Positions 7,903 to 18,340 are shown, counted from the first letter of the stretch. The stretch is 63,136 bases of DNA from Marilutibacter chinensis (GCF_021725675.1 NZ_JAKJPO010000013.1:1-63136); one strand, 5' to 3'. Made by a program: numbers and translations. The notes: generated from the sequence alone by a model not told the origin.

Positions 7903-9912
7903 ATGGACTCGGCCTGGATCGAAAGCGCGACCGCCTGGATCGCGGCACACCCCATTGCAGCGGGCGCGGTGATCTTCCTGATCGCGTTCTGCGACGCCCT
8001 GGTGATCCTGGGCATCTTCGTGCCGGCGCTGCCGCTGCTGTTCGCGGTCGGCGCCCTGGTCGGACTGGGTCACATCAATGGACCGTATGCGCTGGCTGCC
8101 GCCTCTGCCGGCGCCTTTCTCGGCGATGCGCTGAGCTACTGGATCGGCCGCAACTGGGGGCCGCAACTGCGGCAGACCTGGCCGTTCTCGCGCTATCCGC
8201 AGTGGCTGGATCGCGGCGAAGGCATGTTCCGCCGGCGCGGCGCGATGAGCATCGTGATCGCCCGCTTCGTTGGCGCGGTACGGCCGTTCGTGCCGGCGAT
8301 CGCGGGGATGCTGCGGATGCCCTTCCCACGCTACCTGGTTCCCAGCCTCGCCGCTTCGATCGCCTGGGCGGCGCTGTTCCTGGCGCCCGGCTGGGTGCTG
8401 GGCGCGTCCTACGACGCGGTGGCGGCGGTCGCGGACCGGCTCGCGATCGTGCTCGGCACCCTGGCGATCGTGCTGGCGCTGGTCTGGGCGGCGGTGCTCT
8501 ACACCTGGCGATGGTTCGCGGCCCACGCCGACAACCTGCTCGCCCGCGGCCTGTCCTGGACCCGCACGCACCCGCGACTGGGCCGCTATGCGGCAGCACT
8601 GGTCGACCCCAATCGCCCGGAGTCGCCATCCCTGGTGATGTTGGCGGTATGCCTGTTGGCGATCAGCTGGGCGTGGTTCACGTTCCTCGCGGCCCTGCTC
8701 GCCAGCGGCGGCCCGCTGGCGCTGGACCAGGCCGTACATGGGCTGATGTGGAGCCTGCGCAACCCGCTCGCCGATCATCTGATGGCGGGCCTGGCCAGCC
8801 TTGGCGACACGCCGGTGCTGGGCACCGCGGCCGCGGTCACCCTGGTCTACCTGCTGTGGCGGCGACGCTGGATGGCGGCGGCGCACTGGATCGCGGCGAT
8901 CGTCTTCGGCCTGGTGCTGACCGCGCTGCTGGAGACCGCGATCGAGATGCCGCGCCCGCCGACCGCGCCGGCAGGCTTCGGCTTCCCGTCGGTCGCGGTG
9001 ACGATGACGACGGTGGTGTTCGGCTTCTTCGCGGTGCTGATCTCACGCGAGCTGCCCGGGCGCAAGCGGGTCTGGCCGTATCTGGTCGCCGGCGTCGCCA
9101 CCACCCTGGTCGGCTTCGCCCGTCTGTACCTGGGGGCGCACTGGCTCAGCGACCTGATCGGCGGCAGCCTGTTCGGCATTCTCTGGCTGCTGGCGCTGGG
9201 GCTGGCCTACCGCAGCCACGTCGCGCGCTCGTTCTGGATGCGGCCGCTGGCGTGGATGTTCTATGGCAGCTTCCTCGCCGCCGCGTTGTGGCACGCGCCG
9301 CGCGCGGCGGACGGCCTGCTGGCGAAATTCGAGACCGCCGCACCGCTGCGGATCATCGATGCCCGGCAATGGTGGAACGACGGCTGGAGCGAACTGCCCG
9401 GCCGTCGCGACGAAAGCGACGCCCGCCGGCGCTGGCTGCTCGACCTGCAGGTCGCCGGTCCGCTGGAACCGCTGCGGGCGGCGCTGGAGGCCGAGGGCTG
9501 GCGTGTGCAGCCGCAGGCGGACTGGACCGCGACGATCGGCCTGCTCGACGACGACATTCCACCGATCCGGCAACCGGTGCTGCCGGCGACCCTGGATGCG
9601 CGGGCCGAGACGCTGCTGATGCTGCGCGACGCGCCGCCCGGTCCGGACGGCACCGAACGCCTGTACGCGCTGCGCCTGTGGCCGGCGCCGGCCGCACTCG
9701 ACGACGGCTCGCCGCTGTGGCTGGGTTCGACGCAGCGGCTGCACCTGGCGCGGCCGCTCGACGCGGCCGCGCTGTGGCGCCCCGAACCCGACGACGGCGA
9801 ATCCTTCACGCAGGTGCGCGAGGCGCTGTCGGGCTTCTCGCCGGTCGAGGAAGCGCATCCCGCCACCGGCCTGCCGGTGCTGCGGCTGCGGACGGCGCCG
9901 GACCCGCGGTAA
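7903..9912 (+). CDS. DedA-PAP2-LssY fusion membrane protein
   Basis: A 669-residue inner-membrane protein with three parts. Residues ~15-200 are a DedA/VTT domain with the characteristic GAFLGDALSYWIGR and RFVGAVRPFVPAIAG stretches (lipid-transport-related). Residues ~240-440 are a PAP2-like helical domain with the third phosphatase motif intact (R-x5-H-x3-D in RLYLGAHWLSD). Residues ~480-669 are a soluble LssY-type C-terminal domain. The first and second PAP2 motifs are altered: E in place of the motif-1 lysine before R351-P352, and PSVA at 362-365 where PSGH is usual. It may therefore not be a working phosphatase. Confidence 0.85.
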   Translation: MDSAWIESATAWIAAHPIAAGAVIFLIAFCDALVILGIFVPALPLLFAVGALVGLGHINGPYALAAASAGAFLGDALSYWIGRNWGPQLRQTWPFSRYPQWLDRGEGMFRRRGAMSIVIARFVGAVRPFVPAIAGMLRMPFPRYLVPSLAASIAWAALFLAPGWVLGASYDAVAAVADRLAIVLGTLAIVLALVWAAVLYTWRWFAAHADNLLARGLSWTRTHPRLGRYAAALVDPNRPESPSLVMLAVCLLAISWAWFTFLAALLASGGPLALDQAVHGLMWSLRNPLADHLMAGLASLGDTPVLGTAAAVTLVYLLWRRRWMAAAHWIAAIVFGLVLTALLETAIEMPRPPTAPAGFGFPSVAVTMTTVVFGFFAVLISRELPGRKRVWPYLVAGVATTLVGFARLYLGAHWLSDLIGGSLFGILWLLALGLAYRSHVARSFWMRPLAWMFYGSFLAAALWHAPRAADGLLAKFETAAPLRIIDARQWWNDGWSELPGRRDESDARRRWLLDLQVAGPLEPLRAALEAEGWRVQPQADWTATIGLLDDDIPPIRQPVLPATLDARAETLLMLRDAPPGPDGTERLYALRLWPAPAALDDGSPLWLGSTQRLHLARPLDAAALWRPEPDDGESFTQVREALSGFSPVEEAHPATGLPVLRLRTAPDPR

Positions 9913-9958
9913 CGCCAGCCGCGCCAGCACGGCGTTCGCACGGATCGGGGCCGCGACG

Positions 9959-10549
9959 TCAGGGCAGCAGCGACAGCACCTGCTGCAGGCGCTCGTGCGG
10001 ATCTTCCATCTGCAGCAGGGCCTGGCGCTGGGTGTTGTGCAGCGGCAACATCTCGGCCAACCGCCAACCGACCCAGGCCGCGTCGTCGAAACGGTCCTCC
10101 GGAGCTGCGGCGTGCTCGCCACCGAACTTGTCGATCACCTCGTGCAGGAGGGTCGCAAGCAGTCCGTGCTCCGGGCGCAGCGGCTCGACCGCGTCGGCGC
10201 CGCACCAGCTGACCTCGGCGACCTGCAGGCCGCTGTCGCGCACCCGCACCCGGTGTACGTGGAAACGTCGCCGGCCGCGCACCTGCAGGGTCAGCAGGCC
10301 GTCGTCGCCGGTGCCGAAGTCCTCGATCGCCGCCTCGGTGCCGTAGGCCGCGGCCGAGGTGACGGTGCCGACCTCCTCGCCTTCCAGGATCATGCAGATG
10401 CCGAAGCCCTTGCCGGTCCGGCTGCAGTCGCGAACCAGGTCGAGATAACGCGGTTCGAACACGCGCAGACCCAGCGCCGCCCCCGGCAGCAGCACCGCGT
10501 GCAGGGGGAACAATCCGATCGTCTCGACGGGCGGGCCGGTCTCCGACAT
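9959..10549 (-). CDS. LON substrate-binding (N-terminal) domain protein
   Basis: A 196-residue stand-alone LON N-domain: IGLFPLHAVLLPGAALGLRVFEPRY at its start is diagnostic (shown here by its two key parts, FPLHAVLLPG and LRVFEPRY). There is no ATPase or protease part. Such proteins are common and of unknown role, probably peptide or unfolded-protein binding. A GGAG sits 8 bases upstream of the chosen ATG. It lies downstream of mpl on the same strand (105-base gap). Confidence 0.85.
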   Translation of the reverse strand: MSETGPPVETIGLFPLHAVLLPGAALGLRVFEPRYLDLVRDCSRTGKGFGICMILEGEEVGTVTSAAAYGTEAAIEDFGTGDDGLLTLQVRGRRRFHVHRVRVRDSGLQVAEVSWCGADAVEPLRPEHGLLATLLHEVIDKFGGEHAAAPEDRFDDAAWVGWRLAEMLPLHNTQRQALLQMEDPHERLQQVLSLLP

Positions 10550-10654
10550 CGGCTCCAGTGTACGCGCGATGTCCGCCGCGTCACCTCCTGGCACGGTCAT
10601 CCGCCACGCGCAGCGGCGGCGCATCCCGCGCCACCGGCCGCATCGCCATTCGGC

Positions 10655-12079
10655 TCAGCCGGTCTCCCGCAACGCCGCCAGGAAGCGCCGCGGCGCGCCG
10701 TCGAAACCGCCGTTGGACATGAACACCACGTGGTCGCCGTCGCGTACCCGCTCGCACAGGCGCGCGATCAACGCATCGACGTCCGGCACTGCGATACCCT
10801 CGCCGCGCAGCGCGGCCACAACCCCGCCCGCATCCCAGGCCAGTTCCGGACGATGCAGGAACACCACCGCGTCGGCCGCGTCCAGCGACGGCGCCAGCGC
10901 CTCGGCATGCGCGCCCAGGCGCATCGAATTGCTGCGCGGTTCCATCGCCACCACGACGCGCGCATCGCCTACCCTGGCGCGCAAGCCGGCCAGGGTGGTG
11001 CGGATCGCGGTCGGATGATGGGCAAAGTCGTCGTAGACGGTCACGCCACGCGCCTCGCCGAGCAACTCCATCCGCCGTTTGACGCTGCGGAACCGCGCCA
11101 GCGCCGGCAGCACGTCCTCCACGTCGACGCCGACCGCCGCGCAGGCGGCGAGCGCGGCCAGTGCGTTCATCACGTTGTGTCGGCCGAGCAGGGGCCAGCG
11201 CACCTCGCCAAGTTCGACGCCGCGGTGCACGACCACGAACGCGCTGCCATCCTCGCGCAGCAGGCGCGCGGTCCAGTCGAACACGGCGCGCGCGGCGGCC
11301 GCCGGGTCGGCGCGGTCGCCGTGCGGCGGCGGCACCGCCAGCGCGGCATCGAGCCCGAACGTTTCCACCGGCGTCCAGCAGCCCATCGCCAGCACCTCGG
11401 CCAGGCGCGCGTCCTCGCCGTTGACGATCAACCGGCCGCGCCGCGGCACGGTACGCACCAGATGGTGGAACTGGCGCTGGATCGCGGCCACGTCGGGAAA
11501 GATGTCGGCGTGGTCGTACTCCAGATTGTTGAGAATCGCGACCAGTGGCCGGTAGTGGACGAACTTGCTGCGCTTGTCGAAGAACGCGGTGTCGTATTCG
11601 TCCGCCTCGACCACGAACTCGCGTCCGGTCCCGATCCGCGCCGACACTCCGAAGTCCTCGGCGACGCCGCCGATCAGGAAGCCCGGCTCGCGCCCGGCCG
11701 CCTGCAGCAGCCAGGTCAGGATGGTGGTGGTCGTGGTCTTGCCGTGGGTACCGGCCACCGCAAGGGTGTCGCGTCCGGGCAGGACCCGCTCGCTGAGCCA
11801 CTGCGCACCGGAGATGTAGCGCCGGCCTTCGTCGAGCACCTGTTCGACCGCGGCGTTGCCGCGCGAGAGCGCGTTGCCGATCACGACTTCGTCGCAGTCG
11901 GCCGAGATGTTCTCCGGCAGGTAGCCCTGCCTCAACGCGATGCCGAGCCGCTCGAGCTGGGTCGACATCGGCGGGTAGACGGCCTGGTCGCTGCCTTCGA
12001 CCTGGTGCCCGAGTTCGCGTGCCAGCGCGGCGACACCGCCCATGAACGTGCCGGCGATGCCGAGGATGTGGAGTTTCAA
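10655..12079 (-). CDS. mpl: UDP-N-acetylmuramate:L-Ala-gamma-D-Glu-meso-DAP ligase
   Basis: Reattaches the recycled murein tripeptide to UDP-MurNAc in cell-wall recycling. The 474-residue Mur-ligase-fold protein has an N-terminal Rossmann part beginning MKLHILGIAGTFMGG, the ATP-binding GTHGKTTTT at 110-118, the EADEYDTAFFDKRSKF stretch that separates Mpl from MurC, and a C-terminal domain with YDDFAHHP. Length fits the family. It is downstream of adk on the same strand, 203 bases away with a hairpin between them. Confidence 0.96.
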   Translation of the reverse strand: MKLHILGIAGTFMGGVAALARELGHQVEGSDQAVYPPMSTQLERLGIALRQGYLPENISADCDEVVIGNALSRGNAAVEQVLDEGRRYISGAQWLSERVLPGRDTLAVAGTHGKTTTTTILTWLLQAAGREPGFLIGGVAEDFGVSARIGTGREFVVEADEYDTAFFDKRSKFVHYRPLVAILNNLEYDHADIFPDVAAIQRQFHHLVRTVPRRGRLIVNGEDARLAEVLAMGCWTPVETFGLDAALAVPPPHGDRADPAAAARAVFDWTARLLREDGSAFVVVHRGVELGEVRWPLLGRHNVMNALAALAACAAVGVDVEDVLPALARFRSVKRRMELLGEARGVTVYDDFAHHPTAIRTTLAGLRARVGDARVVVAMEPRSNSMRLGAHAEALAPSLDAADAVVFLHRPELAWDAGGVVAALRGEGIAVPDVDALIARLCERVRDGDHVVFMSNGGFDGAPRRFLAALRETG

Positions 12080-12217
12080 GCGAAGGGTTCCCGATCAATG
12101 GAGACAGAACCGCTCTAGGGTACCCCCGAAGTCCGTTCCCGGCCGCGTCGCGACGCTCCCGGCTGACGGTCGTGCCGACCGCCTTCGTCACCGGGGTGGA
12201 TCGACGGCGGAACCACA

Positions 12218-12254
12218 ACGGCAAACGCCCCGGACCTGCCAGGGCGTTTGCCGT
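12218..12254 (-). terminator. Perfect 13-bp inverted repeat after adk
   Basis: ACGGCAAACGCCC at 12218-12230 pairs with GGGCGTTTGCCGT at 12242-12254 around an 11-base loop. It lies ~29 bases after the adk stop and probably ends the adk transcript. The following bases (TTGTGG on the minus strand) are not a strong T tract. Confidence 0.6.
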
Positions 12255-12282
12255 CGGAATCCCGGGCGCCGCAGCGACCGCG

Positions 12283-12861
12283 TCAGCCGACCTCGCGGAC
12301 CGGCTCGATCGCCTCGACGATGCGGGTGAACACCTCGTCCATCGTGCCGACGCCGTCGACCACGGTCAGCTGGCCATGCTGGCGGTAGAACTCGATCACC
12401 GGCGCGGTCGAGGTCTCGTAGACGTGCAGACGCTTGCGCACCGACTCGGGATTGTCATCGGCGCGGCCTTCGGCCTGGGCACGGCCGGCGATGCGCTCGA
12501 CCAGCAGTTCGGTCGCGACTTCCAGCTGTACCGCGAAGTCCATCGGCTGGCCGATGCGGTTCAACAGTGCGTCAAGCGCATCGGCCTGGGCCAGGTTGCG
12601 CGGATAGCCGTCGAGGATGAACCCGCCGGCCGTGTCCGGGCGAGAGAAACGGTCCTCGAGCATGCCCAGCAGGATCGCGTCGCTGACCAGCTCGCCGCGC
12701 GCCATCACTTCCTTGGCCTCCAGCCCCAGCTTCGAACCCGCCGCCACCTCCGCCCGCAGCAGATCGCCGGTGGAGATGTGGGGTACCTGCAGGTGATCCT
12801 TGAGGCGGGCGGCCTGGGTTCCCTTGCCGGAACCCGGCGCGCCTAGAAGTACCAATCGCAT
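12283..12861 (-). CDS. adk: Adenylate kinase
   Basis: Interconverts 2 ADP with ATP and AMP. The 192-residue protein has the P-loop GAPGSGKGT at 7-15, the AMP-binding STGDLLR, FILDGYPRN and the short lid with AQAEGRADDNPESVRKRL, so it is the short type without a zinc-binding lid insert. The second ATG (12861) is chosen because the GGAG upstream is ~8 bases away; a first ATG at 12867 is only 2-3 bases from it. Divergent from pfp. Confidence 0.96.
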   Translation of the reverse strand: MRLVLLGAPGSGKGTQAARLKDHLQVPHISTGDLLRAEVAAGSKLGLEAKEVMARGELVSDAILLGMLEDRFSRPDTAGGFILDGYPRNLAQADALDALLNRIGQPMDFAVQLEVATELLVERIAGRAQAEGRADDNPESVRKRLHVYETSTAPVIEFYRQHGQLTVVDGVGTMDEVFTRIVEAIEPVREVG

Positions 12862-13088
12862 CGACATCGCTCCACAAAGAAGAAAACCGGGCCCGCATGT
12901 CCCGGCACGGCGGCGCTACACTGGCGCAGACCGTGGCCCGACGGGCGAAACGGCGTCCAGCTTACCCTATCGACGGCCCGTCCACGGCCATCTGCGGCAT
13001 GATCGGACGCCATTTCCGGGCAAACGCCCGCGAATGTCGACCATCGGACCGGTACAACCCCCATTCACGACCTCCGAGAGGAGCCGAC

Positions 13089-14345
13089 ATGGCCCAGGGA
13101 ACCCTGCTCTACGCCCAGTCCGGCGGCGTCACCGCCGTCATCAACGCCACCGCCTCGGCAGTCGTCCAGGCGGCCCGCGCGAAAAAGGTCCGGGTGCTGG
13201 CGGCGCGCAACGGCATTCTGGGCGCACTGCGCGAGGAGCTGATCGACACCTCCAGGGAAAGCATCGCCGCGATCCGGGCGCTGGCGCACACCCCGGGCGG
13301 CGCGTTCGGCTCGTGCCGGGTCAAGCTGAAGTCGCTGCAGGAGGACCGCGCCCGCTACGAGCGGCTGCTCGACGTGCTGCGCGCCCACGACGTGCGCTAT
13401 TTCCTCTACAACGGCGGCAACGATTCCGCCGACACCGCGCTCAAGGTATCGCGGCTCGCGGCCGAGTTCGGCTATCCGCTGACCTGCGTCGGCGTGCCGA
13501 AGACGGTCGACAACGACCTCGCCGTCACCGACTGTTGCCCCGGCTTCGGCTCGGCGGCCAAGTACACCGCGGTGTCGGTGCGCGAAGCCGCGCTGGATGT
13601 CGCCGCGATGGCGGATACCTCGACCAAGGTGTTCGTCTACGAAGCGATGGGCCGCCACGCCGGCTGGCTGGCCGCGGCCGCGGGCCTGGCCGGCGACGGC
13701 CGCGATGCCGCCCCGCACCTGATCCTGTTTCCCGAGCGTCCGTACGTGGAGGCCGATTTCTTCGAGAAGGTGAAGGCGACCGTCGAGCGCGTCGGCTGGT
13801 GCGTCGTCGTCGCCAGCGAGGGCATCCAGACCCCGGACGGTCGCTTTGTCGCCGACGCAGGCGGCGGCAAGGACTCGTTCGGCCATACCCAGCTGGGCGG
13901 CGTCGCATCCCACCTCGCCGGGCGGGTCAAGGACGCGCTCGGCTACAAGGTCCACTGGACCCTGCCCGACTACCTGCAACGTTCGGCCCGCCACATCGCC
14001 AGCAAGACCGACCTCGACCAGGCCCAGGCGGTCGGCCGCAAGGCGGTCGAGTACGCGCTTGCGGGCATGAACGCGGTGATGCCGGTGATCGTGCGCACCG
14101 CCGACACGCCCTACCGCTGGAAGATCGAGCCGGCCCCGCTGGAAAAGATCGCCAACCACGAGAAGAAGATGCCGTCCGGCTTCATCCGCCGCGACGGCTA
14201 CGGCATCACCCCGGCCGCGCGGCGCTACCTCGAACCGCTGATCCGCGGCGAGACCCCGCCTCCGTACGGCCGCGATGGGCTGCCGAAGTACGTCGCGCTG
14301 AAGAACGTGATGGTGCGGAAGAAGCTGGCGCCCGGCCACGGCTGA
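13089..14345 (+). CDS. pfp: Pyrophosphate-dependent 6-phosphofructokinase
   Basis: Phosphorylates fructose-6-phosphate reversibly using PPi instead of ATP. The 418-residue protein has GGND at 109-112 where ATP enzymes have GGDGS, and PKTVDND at 137-143, in which the Lys replacing Gly marks PPi use. EAMGRHAGWLAAAAG is the substrate-binding helix. A GAGAGGAG sits just upstream of the ATG. It is near adk, hppA and ppa in this window, consistent with a PPi-centred glycolysis in this group. Confidence 0.93.
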   Translation: MAQGTLLYAQSGGVTAVINATASAVVQAARAKKVRVLAARNGILGALREELIDTSRESIAAIRALAHTPGGAFGSCRVKLKSLQEDRARYERLLDVLRAHDVRYFLYNGGNDSADTALKVSRLAAEFGYPLTCVGVPKTVDNDLAVTDCCPGFGSAAKYTAVSVREAALDVAAMADTSTKVFVYEAMGRHAGWLAAAAGLAGDGRDAAPHLILFPERPYVEADFFEKVKATVERVGWCVVVASEGIQTPDGRFVADAGGGKDSFGHTQLGGVASHLAGRVKDALGYKVHWTLPDYLQRSARHIASKTDLDQAQAVGRKAVEYALAGMNAVMPVIVRTADTPYRWKIEPAPLEKIANHEKKMPSGFIRRDGYGITPAARRYLEPLIRGETPPPYGRDGLPKYVALKNVMVRKKLAPGHG

Positions 14346-14564
14346 TGTGATCCGGTTTCCGGGAACCTGACAGGCGGCCTTCCCATGAGTCGGACGAACG
14401 ACGAGTGCGGGGCCGCTTCGCTCCATCCAGTTACTGGTTCCCCTGTCGCACGGTCGATCCTGCCCTCATAATGGGCCATGGACACGGAGCTGGGGAGCTC
14501 CTGTCCGTCGCCGGTCGTCCCCGACCTGTCGCCTCCATCACCAGAACTGCATGGGGAATTGCGA

Positions 14565-15494
14565 ATGAAGCGAGCCGCGCTCCTGTGCGCAGCGTTGCTG
14601 TGTGCCTCGACGGCCATGGCCAGGAACAAGATGACTCCGCTGTCGGAAGACGATGCCGCGCTTCTGCAGGGGAAGAAGGTGGCGGTAGCGCTGCACCAAC
14701 GCCCGTCCTTCGGTGCGATGACTGCCGGCAAGGCGTCGTTCGGGCTGATCGGCGCGGGTGCGATGTACGCGGCGGGCAACAAGCTGGTTGACGAGAACAA
14801 TGTCGCCGACCCGGCCACGCTGATTCGTGAACAACTGGCAAGCAGCCTGCGGACATCCTTTGGAGCCGAGGTTCTGAATGTCGATGCCGAGCCCACGGAC
14901 GCCAAGAAGCCGCGTCAAATCGCGGCCACGCATCCCGAGGCGGATTACGTCCTCGACGTTCGCTCCACCGGCTGGGGGTACGCCTACTACCCGATGGACT
15001 GGAACTCCTACTGGGTCAACTACGGCGTCCAGGTGCAGTTGGTGGAGACCGCCACTGCCCGTCAGGTCTCGAACATGGCCTGCAATGCGAGCACCCGCGA
15101 TCATGCCAACCGCCCGTCGCGCGATCAGATGCATGCGAACGGCGCTCAGCTGCTCAAGGACGTCACCGCCCACCTGGGGTGGACCTGCGTCCAGCTGCTT
15201 TCGCGCGAGCAGTTCAAACTGCCTGAAGAGAACATCGCGACGATACCGGGGGCCTACGCGGATCCGCTTGCCCTCGCATCGTCAGGGACAGATGCCGGCG
15301 AACGGATGACCACCGCCGCTTCCGTGAACGCGCAGAGCGATTCCTCTACCGAAGTACGCCATACCCCGGAAGGAGACGATGCCTCACCAGCTCCGGAAGA
15401 TGTCACGGAAACCGCTCCGGAGATCATCCCGGATGCCATGGTTCCCGAGACCGGCGGGACTGCAACCAGCGACGCGGGATCTCGGCAGGCCTGA
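14565..15494 (+). CDS. Secreted hypothetical protein
   Basis: A 309-residue protein I do not recognise. Residues 1-19 are a Sec signal peptide ending STAMA. Then comes a region with KVAVALHQRPSFGAMTAGKA, a small Gly/Ala-rich hydrophobic stretch (FGLIGAGAMYAAG), and a compact domain with DYVLDVRSTGWGYAYY and aromatic residues, containing two cysteines that could pair. The last ~60 residues are Ser/Thr/Glu/Pro-rich and probably disordered. The start is supported by GGGGAA 8 bases upstream. It follows pfp by ~220 bases and ends at a terminator. Confidence 0.75.
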   Translation: MKRAALLCAALLCASTAMARNKMTPLSEDDAALLQGKKVAVALHQRPSFGAMTAGKASFGLIGAGAMYAAGNKLVDENNVADPATLIREQLASSLRTSFGAEVLNVDAEPTDAKKPRQIAATHPEADYVLDVRSTGWGYAYYPMDWNSYWVNYGVQVQLVETATARQVSNMACNASTRDHANRPSRDQMHANGAQLLKDVTAHLGWTCVQLLSREQFKLPEENIATIPGAYADPLALASSGTDAGERMTTAASVNAQSDSSTEVRHTPEGDDASPAPEDVTETAPEIIPDAMVPETGGTATSDAGSRQA

Positions 15495-15499
15495 GCAGG

Positions 15500-15524
15500 A
15501 AAGGACCGCGCCCGCGGCCCTTTT
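15500..15524 (+). terminator. Rho-independent terminator
   Basis: AAAGGACCGC, loop GCCC, GCGGCCCTTTT: a ten-pair stem with one A.C mismatch followed by T residues. It lies between two convergent genes and, being AAAGG...CCTTT, could work in both directions. Confidence 0.7.
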
Positions 15525-15536
15525 CGTTCGTGGATT

Positions 15537-16055
15537 TCAGCGGCAGGCTTCGCCCTCGACCGTCATCACCGCGGCGAACATCGGTACCCGGTTCATTGCC
15601 GAGCCCGCGGCCTGCCTGGAATCCTGCAGGTAGATCCGCGAGCGGCCCTGGGCATCGAGGTCCGGCGGTGCGCTCGCCGCCGGCTTGCGCCACACCCGCA
15701 CCACTGCCTGCCGGCGCGGGCAGGCGGCGCTGGGCACCCGGATGAGGTCGTTGAAGATCCAGCCCTTGGTCGTGTCCGGATCGGCCTTGGCGGCATCGAC
15801 GAAACGCGCGCGCGGCTGGCAGTTCGCGCTGGTGCGGACGACCGCGAACCGGTATGGCTCGGCCGCATCGCCGGTGAACGCCCCTTCGATGCGGGCGCAG
15901 GCCTCGGGGATCGTGCGCAGCGAATGCACCACGCCCGTCTCCTGTGGCGGCGCAACCGGACGCTCGATCTCCGGCGTCGGGCCGGTGGCCCGGGCCCCGA
16001 GGGCGACGGCCAGCATCGGTGGCAGAACCAGGATCGGCATCGAAATCGAACGCAT
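15537..16055 (-). CDS. Secreted hypothetical protein
   Basis: A 172-residue protein I do not recognise. It opens with a signal peptide (hydrophobic run [18 protein letters not shown]). The mature part has four cysteines (in [24 protein letters not shown] and GEACR) that could form two disulfides, which suits a periplasmic location. A GGAG 8 bases before the ATG supports the start; longer in-frame starts have no signal peptide at the right place. Divergent from hppA. Confidence 0.7.
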   Translation of the reverse strand: MRSISMPILVLPPMLAVALGARATGPTPEIERPVAPPQETGVVHSLRTIPEACARIEGAFTGDAAEPYRFAVVRTSANCQPRARFVDAAKADPDTTKGWIFNDLIRVPSAACPRRQAVVRVWRKPAASAPPDLDAQGRSRIYLQDSRQAAGSAMNRVPMFAAVMTVEGEACR

Positions 16056-16309
16056 CACAACGCTCCGGCGACAGTGGACTGCCGGGAGGCTGGCATGGCG
16101 TGGCTGAACCCCGGGCCACGCCGGCCGCCCGCCTGCGCCGCCGCCCGAGCCGCGCGAAACCCGGGCGCGGCACCCAGCAGAACGGCCGCATCCTGTGCGA
16201 TAGTCAGGCCCGTTGCCCCCACCGGCCGCCGCGAGGCGCTCCCGCAACGCATACAAACGAGAAGGCTCGAAATCCGAAATTCCACGTAGTCCACTCCTGG
16301 GAGGGGTTC

Positions 16310-18340
16310 ATGCTGGAGCAGTACGGTTTGACCATGGCGCTGGTCTGCGCCGTCATCGCGATCCTGTACGGGATCATCTCGGCGCGCTGGATCGGCGCGC
16401 AGCCCGCCGGCAACGAACGCATGCAGCAGATCGCAGCGGCGATCCAGGAAGGCGCGCGCGCCTACCTCAACCGGCAGTACCTGACGATCGCCATCGCCGG
16501 CGCGGCGTTGTTCCTGGTGATCGGCCTGTTCCTGAACTGGCATACGGCGATCGGCTTCCTGATCGGCGCGGTGCTGTCGGGCGCGGCCGGCTACATCGGC
16601 ATGAACGTCTCGGTCCGCGCGAACGTGCGCACCGCCGAGGCCGCGCGCCAGGGCATCGGCCCGGCGATGGACGTCGCGTTCCGTGGTGGCGCGATCACCG
16701 GCATGCTGGTGGTCGGACTCGGCCTGCTCGGGGTGGCCGGCTATTGGGCGGTGCTGAACATCGGCTTCAAGCTGCCGACCGAGGACGTGCTGCACGCGCT
16801 GGTCGGGGTAGCGTTCGGTTCGTCGCTGATCTCGATCTTCGCCCGCCTCGGCGGCGGTATATTCACCAAGGGCGCGGACGTCGGCGCCGACCTGGTCGGC
16901 AAGGTCGAGGCCGGCATTCCCGAGGACGATCCGCGCAACCCGGCGGTGATCGCCGACAACGTCGGCGACAACGTCGGCGACTGCGCCGGCATGGCGGCCG
17001 ACCTGTTCGAGACCTATGCGGTCACGGTGATAGCAACGATGCTGCTGGGCTTCCTGATGGTGTCGGAGGTCGGCAGCAACGGCGTGCTGTACCCGCTGGT
17101 GCTGGGCGGCGCGTCGATCATCGCCTCGATCATCGGCGCGTTCTTCGTCAAGGTGAAGGCGGGCGGCTCGATCATGGGCGCGCTGTACAAGGGCGTGATC
17201 GTGTCGGCCGTGCTGGCGGCGATCGCGTTCTACCCGATCACCATCGAACTGATGGCCGATGCCAGCCACGGCGCGATGAACATCTACTTCTGCGCGTTGA
17301 TCGGCCTGGTGCTGACCGGGGCCATCGTCTGGATCACCGAGTACTACACCGGCACCCAGTACGGTCCGGTCAGGCACGTCGCGTCGGCCTCGACCACCGG
17401 CCACGGCACCAACATCATCGCCGGCCTCGGCGTATCGATGAAGTCGACCGCGCTGCCGGTGATCGCGGTATGCGCGGCGATCTGGACCTGCCATGCGCTC
17501 GGCGGCCTGTACGGCATCGCGATCGCGGCGACCGCGATGCTTTCGATGGCCGGCATGATCGTCGCGCTGGACGCGTACGGGCCGATCACCGACAACGCCG
17601 GCGGCATCGCCGAGATGGCCGAACTGCCGCCCGAGGTCCGCGACGTCACCGATCCGCTCGACGCCGTCGGCAACACCACCAAGGCGGTCACCAAGGGCTA
17701 CGCGATCGGATCGGCCGCACTGGCCGCGCTGGTGCTGTTCGCCGACTACACCCACAACCTGTCGGCCAACAACGATGGCGCGACGCTCGCATTCGACCTC
17801 AGCGACCATGTGGTGCTGATCGGTCTGCTCATCGGCGGCCTGATCCCGTACCTGTTCGGTGCGATGGCGATGGAAGCGGTCGGCCGCGCGGCCGGTGCGG
17901 TGGTCGAGGAGGTGCGCCGCCAGTTCCGCGAGATCCCCGGCATCATGGAGGGCACCGGCAAGCCGGACTACAGCAAGGCGGTCGACATGCTGACCAAGTC
18001 GGCGATCAAGGAGATGATCGTGCCGTCGCTGCTGCCGGTCGCGGTTCCCGTCGTCGTTGGCCTGCTGCTGGGTCCGAAGGCGCTGGGCGGCCTGCTGATC
18101 GGCACGATCGTGACCGGCCTGTTCGTCGCGATCTCGATGACCACCGGCGGCGGCGCCTGGGACAACGCAAAGAAGTACATCGAGGACGGCAACTTCGGCG
18201 GCAAGGGCAGCGAGGCGCACAAGGCCGCGGTCACCGGCGACACCGTCGGCGATCCGTACAAGGACACGGCCGGCCCCGCGATCAATCCGCTGATCAAGAT
18301 CATCAACATCGTCGCGTTGCTGATGGTGCCGCTGCTGTAG
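16310..18340 (+). CDS. hppA: K+-independent proton-translocating membrane pyrophosphatase
   Basis: Pumps protons across the inner membrane using PPi hydrolysis. The 676-residue protein has the PPase signature [13 protein letters not shown], the Mg-PPi-binding [13 protein letters not shown] and the C-terminal NAKKYIEDG and [13 protein letters not shown] stretches, with about 16 membrane helices. Lys458 in GNTTKA is the residue that marks the potassium-independent class; potassium-dependent enzymes have Ala there. GGGAGG upstream fixes the ATG at 16310 and rules out the long upstream extension. It shares the neighbourhood with pfp and ppa. Confidence 0.95.
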   Translation: MLEQYGLTMALVCAVIAILYGIISARWIGAQPAGNERMQQIAAAIQEGARAYLNRQYLTIAIAGAALFLVIGLFLNWHTAIGFLIGAVLSGAAGYIGMNVSVRANVRTAEAARQGIGPAMDVAFRGGAITGMLVVGLGLLGVAGYWAVLNIGFKLPTEDVLHALVGVAFGSSLISIFARLGGGIFTKGADVGADLVGKVEAGIPEDDPRNPAVIADNVGDNVGDCAGMAADLFETYAVTVIATMLLGFLMVSEVGSNGVLYPLVLGGASIIASIIGAFFVKVKAGGSIMGALYKGVIVSAVLAAIAFYPITIELMADASHGAMNIYFCALIGLVLTGAIVWITEYYTGTQYGPVRHVASASTTGHGTNIIAGLGVSMKSTALPVIAVCAAIWTCHALGGLYGIAIAATAMLSMAGMIVALDAYGPITDNAGGIAEMAELPPEVRDVTDPLDAVGNTTKAVTKGYAIGSAALAALVLFADYTHNLSANNDGATLAFDLSDHVVLIGLLIGGLIPYLFGAMAMEAVGRAAGAVVEEVRRQFREIPGIMEGTGKPDYSKAVDMLTKSAIKEMIVPSLLPVAVPVVVGLLLGPKALGGLLIGTIVTGLFVAISMTTGGGAWDNAKKYIEDGNFGGKGSEAHKAAVTGDTVGDPYKDTAGPAINPLIKIINIVALLMVPLL

